A stretch of 64,000 nucleotides of DNA from Cupriavidus necator (GCA_022041995.1 CP074381.1:2046001-2110000), one strand, 5' to 3'; positions 33,996-41,744 are shown, counted from the first letter of the stretch. Notes: generated from the letters alone by a model not told the origin. Numbers and translations are program-made.

Positions 33996-34256
33996 CTAGC
34001 GGGGGACGTTGAAGTAGCGATCCCAGTGCTCCGAATCCGGATCGAGCCTGCGCACGATCGCGTCGTCCGCTCGCGCGATCAGCCGCTCCAGCATCTGACG
34101 CTTCGTTACCGTGTAACGGTGCGCCAGCCGTGCAAGAGCAAGGTCGGCCTCCGTACTGACCCATGTGTCCAGCCGCCGCTCTCCGTTTCCGTCCGTGCCC
34201 GCCGTCGCGCGCCTTGCCCGATAGGCGGCTTGCCGCTGTGCTGTCGTCTGCGCCAT
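33996..34256 (-). CDS. IS66 passenger gene: small putative DNA-binding regulator
   Basis: The 86-residue protein starts MAQTTAQRQAAYRARRATAG and continues DGNGERRLDTWVSTEADLAL, then RLAHRYTVTKRQMLERLIAR and a tail DSEHWDRYF. The pattern of one beta-strand (RRLDTWVS) followed by two helices fits a ribbon-helix-helix or a short helix-turn-helix repressor; the family is common on plasmids and in IS66-type elements but uncharacterised to my knowledge. AAGGAGTG provides a ribosome-binding site before 34256. Two palindromes lie in its upstream region, one inside the gene and one just past its end, suggesting autoregulation. The gene lies within the IS66 inverted repeats. Confidence 0.6.
   Translation of the reverse strand: MAQTTAQRQAAYRARRATAGTDGNGERRLDTWVSTEADLALARLAHRYTVTKRQMLERLIARADDAIVRRLDPDSEHWDRYFNVPR
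34105..34117. repeat. GTTAC-N3-GTAAC palindrome, copy 2 (inside passenger gene)
   Basis: GTTACCGTGTAAC keeps both arms with a changed centre; it lies in the codons for RYTVT of the passenger protein. Confidence 0.6.
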
Positions 34257-34275
34257 CCTGCACTCCTTCATCTGC

Positions 34276-34318
34276 GTTACCCGGTAACATACCGTTCTCT
34301 GCAACGTTACCGGGTAAC
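34276..34318. promoter_or_regulatory. Twin palindromic operator upstream of the passenger gene
   Basis: GTTACCCGGTAAC (34276-34288) and GTTACCGGGTAAC (34306-34318) are centred 30 bases apart, about three helical turns, and lie 20 and 50 bases upstream of the passenger start, where a promoter should be. Two repressor dimers on one face of the helix would fit (inference). Confidence 0.6.
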
Positions 34319-34790
34319 AACCGATTCCTCAAGGTGTGCTGAATCTAGCGCTTACATTCTGGCGACTCGATTGGCTGAATCCGGCCTTTTCAATGTGCGA
34401 GCAACATCCCGGCAAGCTTGAAACGACCTGGTTCTGGAATCTCTATTACCTTGGGAATTTTAGTCAGCTTCTTCGAAGGGCCCACGCAACGCCTCACCGG
34501 CAGCTTGCATCGCATTGACAAGACACAGTCGCATGAATGTTGACCAAAAAAAGGAACGATCGCAGGAAAGTTGAGCGTGGGTCGCATCAACCTCGATCTT
34601 CAACAACAGGTACAACGTTCGGCCCGGACGGTTGCTTCAGAATGCAATTAATCGCTAAGAGAGTTCTCCAACCAAAAGTCGCCTGGCGCGTTGAGGACGG
34701 CTAGCCCGCAAAATCAGATAGGTCAGCAGAAAACCTGTAATGTTGCCTAAATCGGGGGATCAATGGGACCGCCGCGATCCGCGGCGGCGA

Positions 34791-35051
34791 TCAACGCAGG
34801 GGCATGCTTAGCCGATCCCGCCAGTTGCGCAATTCGGCTGCGCGGAAGGACTGGAACTTCCCGGCAAGCGCCAGCAGCAGATCCGATTGCGGCGTATCAA
34901 GCAGCGTGGCGGCTTCCGACAACCTCAGCCCGCTGACTCGGATGCGGGCGGTGATGTCTTTCACGATGTTCGCTTTCAGCGGGATCTCTTCGGCGTCTGC
35001 GAAGCCAAGCTGCGCGTAGACATTACCTTTTCCGTACTCGAAGCAAAACAT
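34791..35051 (-). CDS. Small XRE/HTH_37-type helix-turn-helix protein
   Basis: The 86-residue protein starts MFCFEYGKGNVYAQLGFADA (AAGGAG lies 6 bases upstream, inside a longer alternative frame). VYAQLGFADAEE followed by IVKDITARIRVSGLRLSEAA and LLDTPQSDLLLALAGKFQSF is the pattern of HigA2/XRE antitoxin-like proteins. The helix-turn-helix deviates from consensus (RLSEAATLLDTPQSDL), and the region after it is short. No toxin gene is adjacent: upstream is non-coding and downstream is the tniQ end. It may be an orphan antitoxin or a regulator. Confidence 0.6.
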   Translation of the reverse strand: MFCFEYGKGNVYAQLGFADAEEIPLKANIVKDITARIRVSGLRLSEAATLLDTPQSDLLLALAGKFQSFRAAELRNWRDRLSMPLR

Positions 35052-35340
35052 GTGAACTCCTTTCATTCGCTAGACAACAACCCCTTTCTGCATCGTGCGT
35101 GATGGTGGCTGAAGGCGCGATTATTCAGCGTATTGAATGTCAATACAATCTCGGGGAAACACTGAGAGGGGCGTTCTCCTGACCTTTATCCTGTCGTTGC
35201 TGCGACGGCCGGCGACGACAGAATTGCCGACACAGCGTTAGCGGAAGGGCACTGGTTGCCCTTGGAGCGGGGAGGCAGGTGTGAGCACCCTCAATCCCTC
35301 AACTACGTGCAGGCATTGCTGGCCTGCCGGCAGGCGGGAG

Positions 35341-36609
35341 CTATGTCTTGTGGGTCCAGCCAATGCGGTGCTTGTCTTGCGTCGCCTCATGCCGCGCATC
35401 GTCTTCGGTATGCAGGTAGATGCTGGTCGTGGCGATCGACGCGTGGCCAAAGTTGTCGCGGACGTGGCGCAGGTCGACCTGGCGATCGCTCATGTGCGAG
35501 CCTGCTGTGTGCCGCAGCCAGTGCGCCGACGCGCTGGTCAGCACCTCGGCCTGCGCCGCCCATTCCGGCCCGCGTGCCCGCAGGCGCTCGGCTGCCATGC
35601 CGAACACTTCCTTGATGATCAAATGCAGTGCGCCGCGCGACAAGGCCTTCTCGCGGTTCGCGCGGCCGATGACCGGCAGCACTAGTGGGCGGGCTTCCCC
35701 CGGCTGGGGCGTCGGCGGCAGCCCATGCGCGCGCCGGTAGCGGGCGAGTTCGGCAACCAGTTCGTCGGTCGCCGGTACAAGGCGTGGCTTGCTGCCCTTG
35801 CCGATGACCTCCAGCCACCAGCGCTCGATCCCTTGCGCATCGCGCCGGCAGAAGAATGCGCCCATCGCCGTGCCCGCGACTTCCGCTGCGCGCAGGCCAC
35901 CCAGATAGAGCACCGTGCACAGCCAGCGGCAGCGCGCCGCGTGCAGGCGTTCACGCTCGGTGCCCATGGGCATGGCCTCCACCGCTTCCTTGACGACGTC
36001 CCACAGTGCATGGCTCAGGTAGCGCGTGATCCGTGCCTTGGTGGGGCCACGCCGGCGGCGCGCCAGCGAGAGGGGATTGCCGGCGAGGTAGCCGGCCTCG
36101 GTCAACCAGGCAAAGCAGGCGTTCAGGATCACCATGGCCTGGCGCGTGCTGGCCGCCGACAGTGGCCCCGCGAAGGGACGCCAGTCGGGGTGACTGCGCG
36201 CCAGCTTCTTGCCCGCGGCCAGCACCCAGCGCGCGGCCGGCTGCGGATCGGCCAGGAAGTACTCGTACGCCAGCAGGTCCTCGTGGGTCAGTGACGACAG
36301 TGGCTTGCCGCGCTGCAGCGTCGCCCACAGCACCAGCCGCTCGACCTCGCGGCGATAGGCCTGCAGCGTGGCCGGGCTGTTGGCGTAGCGGGCGAGCCAG
36401 GCGGCGACGGCGGCCAGGTCGTCCGACGCGGCAATTTGCGCGCCGCGCGCCGGCGCGCGATTCCTGCCCTGGGCGCCGGAAAGTTCCTCGGTCAGGTGCA
36501 GGCGCTCGAGCGGCGTCGGAAGCGTAGCGGGCAGGGCGTGGACGGCAGATTGACCGATATCCGAAGGGGAGTCCATGTGAGGTATGAGTTCAGGCCGAGA
36601 TCCAGACAT
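35341..36609 (-). CDS. Tyrosine site-specific recombinase (phage-integrase family)
   Basis: About 422 residues. The N-terminal SAM-like core-binding region includes YANSPATLQAYRREVERLVL and a helical block LSSLTHEDLLAYEYFLADPQ; the catalytic domain has the Arg in LYLGGLRAAEVAG, the Lys in VIGKGSKPRLVP, HWLRHTAGSHMSD (His and Arg) and FGHASIATTSIYLHT with the nucleophilic Tyr. All catalytic residues are present. The start is uncertain (36627, 36609 or 36576), and none has a good ribosome-binding site. The gene is divergent from kfrA with 106 bases between. It may resolve plasmid multimers or integrate an element; no attachment site is recognised. Confidence 0.85.
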   Translation of the reverse strand: MSGSRPELIPHMDSPSDIGQSAVHALPATLPTPLERLHLTEELSGAQGRNRAPARGAQIAASDDLAAVAAWLARYANSPATLQAYRREVERLVLWATLQRGKPLSSLTHEDLLAYEYFLADPQPAARWVLAAGKKLARSHPDWRPFAGPLSAASTRQAMVILNACFAWLTEAGYLAGNPLSLARRRRGPTKARITRYLSHALWDVVKEAVEAMPMGTERERLHAARCRWLCTVLYLGGLRAAEVAGTAMGAFFCRRDAQGIERWWLEVIGKGSKPRLVPATDELVAELARYRRAHGLPPTPQPGEARPLVLPVIGRANREKALSRGALHLIIKEVFGMAAERLRARGPEWAAQAEVLTSASAHWLRHTAGSHMSDRQVDLRHVRDNFGHASIATTSIYLHTEDDARHEATQDKHRIGWTHKT

Positions 36610-36615
36610 GATTAT

Positions 36616-36685
36616 AGACATAATCAAACTTATGTCTAAAGTAATCGCCTGAGTGATTTGATATGGAACGTATTACGTAGTAATA
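36616..36685. promoter_or_regulatory. Divergent control region with two palindromes (recombinase / kfrA)
   Basis: AGACATAA and TTATGTCT (36616-36623, 36630-36637) are perfect arms next to the recombinase start. TATTAC-GTA-GTAATA (36671-36685) lies 31 bases before kfrA. KfrA of IncP plasmids binds operators in its own promoter (family knowledge), so one of these may be its site. Confidence 0.5.
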
Positions 36686-36715
36686 TTTATTGAATCAAAA
36701 CCACTTTTACACCCG

Positions 36716-37903
36716 ATGGCCACCGCCGACCTGGAGTTGACCGATGCTGCATTGCAGGCCGCCATGGCCGACGACATTGCCGAGCTGCGCAGCCGCTTCC
36801 CCGAAACCCGTGCGCTGTACCGCGAGGTCTGCGGCCTGCTGTTCTTCCGCTACGGCGTGACGCCCACCGCCAACAAGCTCTACAGCCTGGTGCGCAAGGG
36901 CAGCATGGGCACGCCCGCCGAGGTGCTGCAGTCGTTCTGGCAGGAACTGCGCGGGCGCACCCGCGTGACCATCGACCACCCGGACCTGCCGGAGGCGTTG
37001 AAGGACATCGCCGCCGAGGCCATCAAGACGATCTGGCAGGCCGCCAACGTAGCCGCCAGCCGCGAACTGGCTGCGCTACGGGCGGAAGCCCGCGACGCGG
37101 CGAATGCGGCCGAGGCCGAGCGCGATGCCGCGCGCGCCGAGACCGCGGCCGCGCGCGAAGACGCGCTGGCGCTCTCGGCCCAGCTGGGCGAGGCGCGCCA
37201 GGCGCAGGAGGCCGTGCAGGCCGAACTGGCGGGCGAGCGCCAGGCGCACGCCGCGACGCGGGCGCGATGGGAAGCGGGGCGGGTGGAGCTGGAGGCGGCG
37301 GGCCGCCAGCTGGCGGAACTGCGGTCCCAGTTCTCGACCGAGCTCGAGCTCGCGCGCGAGCAGGTGGCCATCGCGCAGGAGCGGGCCGAGGCCAGCGAGC
37401 GGCGCGCGCTGCGCGAACTCGACCAGGAGCGCACCGCGCGCCAGAAGAGCGAGCGCGCCACCGAAGAGCTACGTGCGGAGCTGGGGGCGGCGCGCGGCGA
37501 GGCCCGCGACGCGGCGGTGGCGCAGGCCGAGGCCCGGGCCCGGCTCGAAGCCCAGGTCGCGGCGCTCACTGAGCGGCTCACCGAGCGGCTCGCGGCCGCC
37601 GAGGCGGCGCAAGGCCGACAGACACTCGAGCTGGAGCGGCGGGGCACCGAGCTGGCGGCGGCCCAGCGCCGGGCCGAGCGCGCCGAGGCGGAAGCCGTGC
37701 TGGCGCGACAGTTGCTGGCAGAATTGCGCCTGCCGCGCGAGCGGGAACGGCGGCGAAAAACTGGCGGCCCGGCACCGATCGATAGCGAAGCACCCAATGA
37801 AAAGCCGGTCGACGAGCACGGGGCGCCTAGCGGCTCGAACCCGGAAGATGGCAGCGACAGCAGCGACAGCAACGACAACCCAAACGATGACAGTAAAAAC
37901 TGA
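36716..37903 (+). CDS. kfrA: KfrA-like plasmid DNA-binding coiled-coil protein
   Basis: The 395-residue protein has the KfrA N-terminal DNA-binding domain (about residues 25-110: TRALYREVCGLLFFRYGVTP, KLYSLVRKGSMGTPAEVLQS FW) and then a long Ala/Glu/Arg coiled coil to about residue 350. The tail is acidic, low in complexity (DGSDSSDSNDNPNDDSKN). KfrA proteins coat or tether low-copy plasmids and repress their own promoter, aiding partition. The start ATG at 36716 lacks a clear ribosome-binding site. It overlaps the H-NS-like gene by 17 bases, which implies coupled expression. Confidence 0.85.
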   Translation: MATADLELTDAALQAAMADDIAELRSRFPETRALYREVCGLLFFRYGVTPTANKLYSLVRKGSMGTPAEVLQSFWQELRGRTRVTIDHPDLPEALKDIAAEAIKTIWQAANVAASRELAALRAEARDAANAAEAERDAARAETAAAREDALALSAQLGEARQAQEAVQAELAGERQAHAATRARWEAGRVELEAAGRQLAELRSQFSTELELAREQVAIAQERAEASERRALRELDQERTARQKSERATEELRAELGAARGEARDAAVAQAEARARLEAQVAALTERLTERLAAAEAAQGRQTLELERRGTELAAAQRRAERAEAEAVLARQLLAELRLPRERERRRKTGGPAPIDSEAPNEKPVDEHGAPSGSNPEDGSDSSDSNDNPNDDSKN

Positions 37904-38147
37904 GCGGGCGGCGGCGATTCGCTGGATCCAGGACCAGATGGCCGACTATGACCTGACCATGGACGAACTGCGGGCGGCAGGGTGCTTTGATCCGCCGCCC
38001 CCACCGCCACCCCCGCCAGCGCCGCCGCCGGTGGTCTGCTACCGCAACGCCGCGGGGCAGAACTGGGACGGGACCGGCGAGATGCCGGACTGGCTGCGGC
38101 GGGCGGTCAATGCGGGGCAGAGCGTGGAGTTTTACCGGGTCGGATAG
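37887..38147 (+). CDS. H-NS-like DNA-binding protein with polyproline linker
   Basis: The 86-residue protein starts MTVKTERAAAIRWIQDQMAD. Residues 14-34 (WIQDQMADYDLTMDELRAAG) form a short helical part; a run of 9 Pro, Ala, 3 Pro is the linker; and the C-terminal 36 residues (CYRNAAGQNWDGTGEMPDWL, RRAVNAGQSVEFYRV) are an H-NS C-terminal DNA-binding domain with the W-G-x-G-x-x-P-W core. The usual long oligomerisation domain is missing. It would bind AT-rich DNA in the minor groove. It begins inside the end of kfrA. Confidence 0.75.
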   Translation: MTVKTERAAAIRWIQDQMADYDLTMDELRAAGCFDPPPPPPPPPAPPPVVCYRNAAGQNWDGTGEMPDWLRRAVNAGQSVEFYRVG

Positions 38148-38220
38148 GCCCGCAGATTCGGCCCTCTGTCCAACGGCGATGTGACGAGGGCTAACCGACA
38201 CAACCAACGACGACCCATCC

Positions 38221-38979
38221 ATGAAAGTACGCGTTTCCACCCTGTTGTGGTTTGCCGCCATTGCTAGCGGCGGCATGCTGCCACCCACGCAGGCGCATGC
38301 CGGAGTGTTCGACGATGACCAGGCGCGCAGAACGGTCATCAACCTGCGCGACCAGTTCAACAGTTTCCAGGCGACTGCGACCCAGCGCATTGAGCAGAAC
38401 AGCCGCACCACGCTCGACATGCAGAACCAGCTCGAAGGCTTACGCCAGGAACTGGCGCGGCTACGTGGCCAGAACGAAGTACTGCAGAACACGGTGGGGA
38501 CGCTGCAGAAGCAGCAGAAGGACTACTACGCCGACCTGGATGCGCGCGTGAAGAAGCTCGAGCCGCAGCAGGCTTCAGTCGAAGACCGCCAAGGCACGTC
38601 GCAGCCGGGCGAGAAGCCCGAGTACGACGCCGCGCTCAAGCATTTCCAGGCGGGCAATTTCAAGAGCGCCGGGAATTCGTTCTCGTCGTTTATCAAGAAG
38701 TATCCGCGGAGCCCGTACCTGCCGCTGGCGCAGTACTGGCTCGGCAACTCGCTCTACGCGCAGCGCGACTATAAAGGGTCCACCTGGGTGCTGCACAAAA
38801 TGATCGATGCCAACCCGACGCATCCCAAGGTGCCGGACGCCATGATCGCGGTCGCCAATAATCAGCTCGAGTCCGGCCAGAAGGATGCCGCGCGCAAAAC
38901 GCTGGAACAGGTGGTGGCCAAGTATCCCGGTACCGAAGGCGCGCGTGCGGCGAACAACCGGTTGAAGGCGCTGAAGTAA
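38221..38979 (+). CDS. cpoB: CpoB/YbgF-like periplasmic coiled-coil TPR protein
   Basis: The 252-residue protein has a signal peptide (cleavage after QAHA, about residue 27), a coiled coil of about 90 residues (NQLEGLRQELARLRGQNEVL) and a C-terminal TPR domain (YDAALKHFQAGNFKSAGNSF, YWLGNSLYAQRDYKGS). CpoB coordinates peptidoglycan synthesis with Tol-Pal constriction in cell division. The usual neighbours tolQRAB and pal are absent, so this is a stand-alone, probably accessory, copy. The TPR region follows the family closely without gaps. Confidence 0.88.
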   Translation: MKVRVSTLLWFAAIASGGMLPPTQAHAGVFDDDQARRTVINLRDQFNSFQATATQRIEQNSRTTLDMQNQLEGLRQELARLRGQNEVLQNTVGTLQKQQKDYYADLDARVKKLEPQQASVEDRQGTSQPGEKPEYDAALKHFQAGNFKSAGNSFSSFIKKYPRSPYLPLAQYWLGNSLYAQRDYKGSTWVLHKMIDANPTHPKVPDAMIAVANNQLESGQKDAARKTLEQVVAKYPGTEGARAANNRLKALK

Positions 38980-39128
38980 GTGCGGGCGGCTTCCAGCCAG
39001 CCGCAGCACACGCCGAAGCCTGCCGGGATCTTCAGATTTTGACGAACCCTACATTTTTCGGAGTGTGGGGGTCAGCGATGACCCCGGTCCTACCGCTGGA
39101 ATCCCGGTCAGGGGTCTGGCCATTCCCA

Positions 39129-39563
39129 CTACCGGTACACCAGCACAGGGATCGCGCAATGCGTCAGCACCTTCTGCGTTTCGCTGCCCACCAGCAGTCC
39201 CTCAAGGCCGCGACGTCCATGCGATGCCATGAAAATCACATCGCATCCATGCCGGTTGGCGGCCTCGATAATCTCCTTGTACGGCGTCGTCGTGATCGCC
39301 GTATCAGTACTGCAGGCAACGCCAGCCGCCTGCGCGGCCGTCACGACCAGGTCGAGCCTCGCCCTTGCCTCGATCGCTGCATGCTCCTCGAATGCCTTGC
39401 GGGTCTGGTGGCCCGAGTCGGACGATGTGAGGAAGGGGTACTCATTCATGCAAGTGAACGCCGTGATCTTTGCGCCCATTGCCTTGGCAAACTCGATCGC
39501 AGCGGCAGCGGCCTTCCCAGAAAGGTCAGAACCGTCGGTGGGTACCAGTACGTGCTTGAACAT
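39129..39563 (-). CDS. Universal stress protein, UspA family
   Basis: The 144-residue protein starts MFKHVLVPTDGSDLSGKAAA and has the ATP-binding signature G-x2-G-x9-G-S (GRRGLEGLLVGS) near residue 125, so it is of the nucleotide-binding class. These proteins accumulate in starvation, oxidative stress or low oxygen. It is convergent with cpoB; a GGGGTCA/TGACCCC hairpin at 39069-39086 lies in the gap. Confidence 0.93.
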   Translation of the reverse strand: MFKHVLVPTDGSDLSGKAAAAAIEFAKAMGAKITAFTCMNEYPFLTSSDSGHQTRKAFEEHAAIEARARLDLVVTAAQAAGVACSTDTAITTTPYKEIIEAANRHGCDVIFMASHGRRGLEGLLVGSETQKVLTHCAIPVLVYR

Positions 39564-40117
39564 GGCTTCGCCCTTATGTTGTCGGAACAGAATCCCGTGA
39601 TTTTAGGATTCTTTCGCTGCTTTTGGAGCGTCGCATAGGCCTGCGAAGCGACTGTCGCGAACACAGACGAATCGTCCTGCAGAGGTCCTGCCGGTGCCAA
39701 ACCGGAGAAAAACACCCCGTCGACATGTGTGCCGCCGGCGGGGTGAAACGCGCGGTGCGCTTGGGGTAGGGCGCGCCGCACCTTTTCAGCCTAAAAACTT
39801 CTCATCTCACAATCTGCGGTGTTGACCGGCGGACCAGGGACTGGCTCGGTGTGAGCTGACAAGACCAAACAGCCTCCACGAAATCCCGGCGCGATTCGGC
39901 TTGGCCATGAGCCACGCGCATTTGCCGTTCATTGTGCGCCGCAATATACTGTTGCCGGTAGGGGGACGCGTCGCTCCCCTCGAAATTTGGGGGAGAGCCG
40001 CGGGGGTTGGCGCCTCACATGATCGTTGTATGGCTTTACCGGCCGCGCGGTCGATATAGTTCTCTTCGCGATGGCAAACGACCACATCTCCATGGCGACC
40101 ATGCTGAAGGATTGTGT
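39564..40117. other. Gene-free stretch between usp and the sedolisin gene
   Basis: No supported gene. On the minus strand, about 40000-39810, a frame without start (RQQYIAAHNERQMRVAHGQA) looks protein-like and could be a remnant, but I cannot place it in a family. The promoter of the usp gene should lie in the first 150 bases. Confidence 0.4.
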
Positions 40118-41329
40118 TCAAGGTTGGTTCAGCATGCTCTGAACAAGCACTGCAGCGCGTGGCGATCCCAGTCCAGTGACATAATCATAGCCGCCCGAAG
40201 CATAGCAAATGGTGCCGCAGCTGCCGTTGCTGCCAGTCGCGACATCATTGTAGGCGCTGCCATAGGCGTTCTTGCCAATGGCGTATAGGGTGTTGTAGCC
40301 GGCAGAAAGCGTGGGTTTTCCGGCGGCAACGCGCACGGAATTGGCAATTGCGAACAGGCCCGCCCATTGTGGTGCACCTGCGCTGGTACCGGCGACCTGG
40401 AACCAGCCTGACCTCCCCTGGTAATTGACAGAGTCATAGACGGCGAACCCTGTAGTGGGGTTACCGTTGTATGCGACATCCGGAATGCCGCGCTTTGCCG
40501 CATAAGGCAACGGCCACACCATCTGGCCATCCGGCTCGGGCTCATAGGCGCTAAGGCCGCCGCCACTTCCGCTCCACGCGGACTCGCCGATGTAGTTGCC
40601 GGCCAGATCCGCGTTAAGGGTAGTGCCTCCCACGGCGACGACGAATGCCGACGCAGCCGGGTATTCAGAACCGTAGCCACTATCCCCTGAGGAAGCCAGG
40701 AAAGTCACGCCACTGCTCTTGAAATGGCTGTCATAATTGGACTCGAGACTGAATTCTGTTGCGCCGAAACTCATGGAAACCGCCGATGCGCCGTTCTGCA
40801 CCGCCATATCAACAGCATTCATCAGGTCGCCAAAGCTGCTGCTGGCTGCTTCAACCAGCAGGATCTGCGCTTTGGGGGCGATGGCGTGTGCCCACTCGAC
40901 ATCCATGGAAATTTCGAGGGACCAGCCGGCATCAGACCTCGGTTTGCTACCGCTTGCGTAGATTTTGCGGAAACAGCCGTTCGAAGTCGTGCACGGTGGC
41001 AGGCCGAAGGTGGAGCTGAATACCCCAAGATCCGACTCGATCCTCGGATGATCATAGGCATCGACAATGCCAATCACCATGCCTTCGCCCTGATTGGATA
41101 TGTTGTCAAAACCATACGCACGCCGCACCCTAGCTGGTGTCAGACCGGTTGGCGCGGCAGTACTGATAGACGGCTTCACGTGAAAAGGCGGGCGTGCATG
41201 GCCCTGCAGAGGGCGCATGCCTTCGATATACGAAGCTGAATGGCCATCGGGCTCAGCCATCGCTGGAATTGCGAAGGCGCCGGACACGGCAAGCAGGATT
41301 GCCCACCCGATTTTTGGAACATTTGTCAT
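40118..41329 (-). CDS. Secreted serine-carboxyl protease, sedolisin (S53) family
   Basis: The 403-residue protein has a signal peptide (cleavage after AMA, about residue 25) and then a sedolisin catalytic domain: Glu139 and Asp143 in WSLEISMDVEW, oxyanion Asp216 in SSGDSGYG, and Ser316 in AGTSAGAPQWAG, with the C-terminal calcium site region (YNDVATGSNGSC, GYDYVTGLGSP). The start is supported by GGGGGGAAACA upstream. Sedolisins are acid proteases normally made with a propeptide of about 180 residues; here only about 45 residues separate signal and catalytic domain, so folding may be unassisted or the chaperone may act in trans. It stands alone. Confidence 0.88.
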   Translation of the reverse strand: MTNVPKIGWAILLAVSGAFAIPAMAEPDGHSASYIEGMRPLQGHARPPFHVKPSISTAAPTGLTPARVRRAYGFDNISNQGEGMVIGIVDAYDHPRIESDLGVFSSTFGLPPCTTSNGCFRKIYASGSKPRSDAGWSLEISMDVEWAHAIAPKAQILLVEAASSSFGDLMNAVDMAVQNGASAVSMSFGATEFSLESNYDSHFKSSGVTFLASSGDSGYGSEYPAASAFVVAVGGTTLNADLAGNYIGESAWSGSGGGLSAYEPEPDGQMVWPLPYAAKRGIPDVAYNGNPTTGFAVYDSVNYQGRSGWFQVAGTSAGAPQWAGLFAIANSVRVAAGKPTLSAGYNTLYAIGKNAYGSAYNDVATGSNGSCGTICYASGGYDYVTGLGSPRAAVLVQSMLNQP

Positions 41330-41439
41330 TGTTTCCCCCCAGTTTTAGCGAAAGCGGTGCGGTCCTATGGGCAGTCTGAAGCTGCATGAGATTGCTAATC
41401 CAGACTGAAGTATTTCGCCACACAGCCAGTTTCTTCTGC

Positions 41440-41690
41440 GCGCTAGCAAACACTTCCCTGGAGAAATGGCGGGCGAACCGATCCGCCGAAGCGGGGGATA
41501 AGCTTCACGCCCACCAGGCTCTCCCGTAGCCGGTCGGCCATCTCGCGCAGCACGGTGTCGCTTGCGTTGTGCTCGAAGGTGTCGTTCACGACCTCGCATT
41601 CGTCCAGAAAGGTCAACGAAAATGACATGCAGTGTCCGGCCGGCGGCGCGGGCACGGGTCAGCGTCTTCTCGAACTCAGACTTGAACATG
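41440..41690 (-). pseudogene. GGDEF (diguanylate cyclase) domain fragment with frameshift
   Basis: The minus strand reads FKSEFEKTLTRARAAGRTLH followed by VIFVDLSG in one frame, then DTFEHNASDTVLREMADRLR and LVGVKLIPRFGG in another. These are the substrate-binding and helical parts of a GGDEF domain up to just before the GGDEF motif itself (FGGS in place of FGGDEF). A frameshift lies near 41600. The rest is gone, so no cyclic-di-GMP would be made. Confidence 0.75.
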
Positions 41691-41744
41691 AGGCGGTTGT
41701 GCCGGCCGGCTCAGATCCGGCGTCTCCAACTCGTGTTGCAATGC

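Larger units (their letters stand above)
30005..34355 (+). mobile_element. IS66-family element with passenger gene, containing a nested IS3
   Basis: The ends GTAAGCGCGAAATTAAGCGC (from 30005) and, on the minus strand, GTAAGCGCTAGATTCAGCAC (from 34355) are the inverted repeats, flanked on both sides by ATTCTGGC (29997-30004 and 34356-34363), a perfect 8-bp target duplication as IS66 makes. Without the nested IS3 the element is about 3.03 kb. It carries tnpA, tnpB, tnpC and an extra minus-strand gene near its right end. The intact duplication shows the insertion is recent relative to the decay of tniQ. Confidence 0.93.
29626..34518 (+). pseudogene. tniQ: TniQ-like transposition protein, split by an IS66 element
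   Basis: The first part (29626-30004) contains RPFDGEAFGGWLGRLAAKYS and LRTMQTPVGWIYERRRLRYC and ends in YCYHC...DVCSPFW. IS66 plus one 8-bp target copy (30005-34363) follow, and the frame resumes exactly in register at 34364: RLDWLNPAFSMCEQHPGKLE and on to a TGA at 34518. Rejoined, the zinc finger C-x2-C...C-x2-H of TniQ is restored. The joined protein would be about 177 residues, shorter than the roughly 400 of Tn5053 TniQ, so the C-terminal domain was already lost. The start overlaps the tniB end, as usual for these genes. Confidence 0.75.

Noticed and set aside
33974-34318. GTTAC palindromes as a CRISPR-like array
   Set aside because: Only four copies with irregular spacing (131, 171 and 30 bases), one inside a gene; no spacers or cas genes.
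34336-34518. Independent 60-residue plus-strand gene
   Set aside because: From 34364 on it is the second half of tniQ; its front is the IS66 end and the target duplication.
34769-34790. GC-rich hairpin CCGCCGC/GCGGCGG as terminator of the HTH gene
   Set aside because: No T-run on the relevant strand; left unannotated.
39069-39086. GGGGTCA/TGACCCC hairpin as bidirectional terminator
   Set aside because: Good stem but no flanking T-run; mentioned only as a structure.
39807-40121. Minus-strand 104-residue frame starting MNTILQHG
   Set aside because: Starts across the sedolisin gene end, has no ribosome-binding site and no protein-like pattern.
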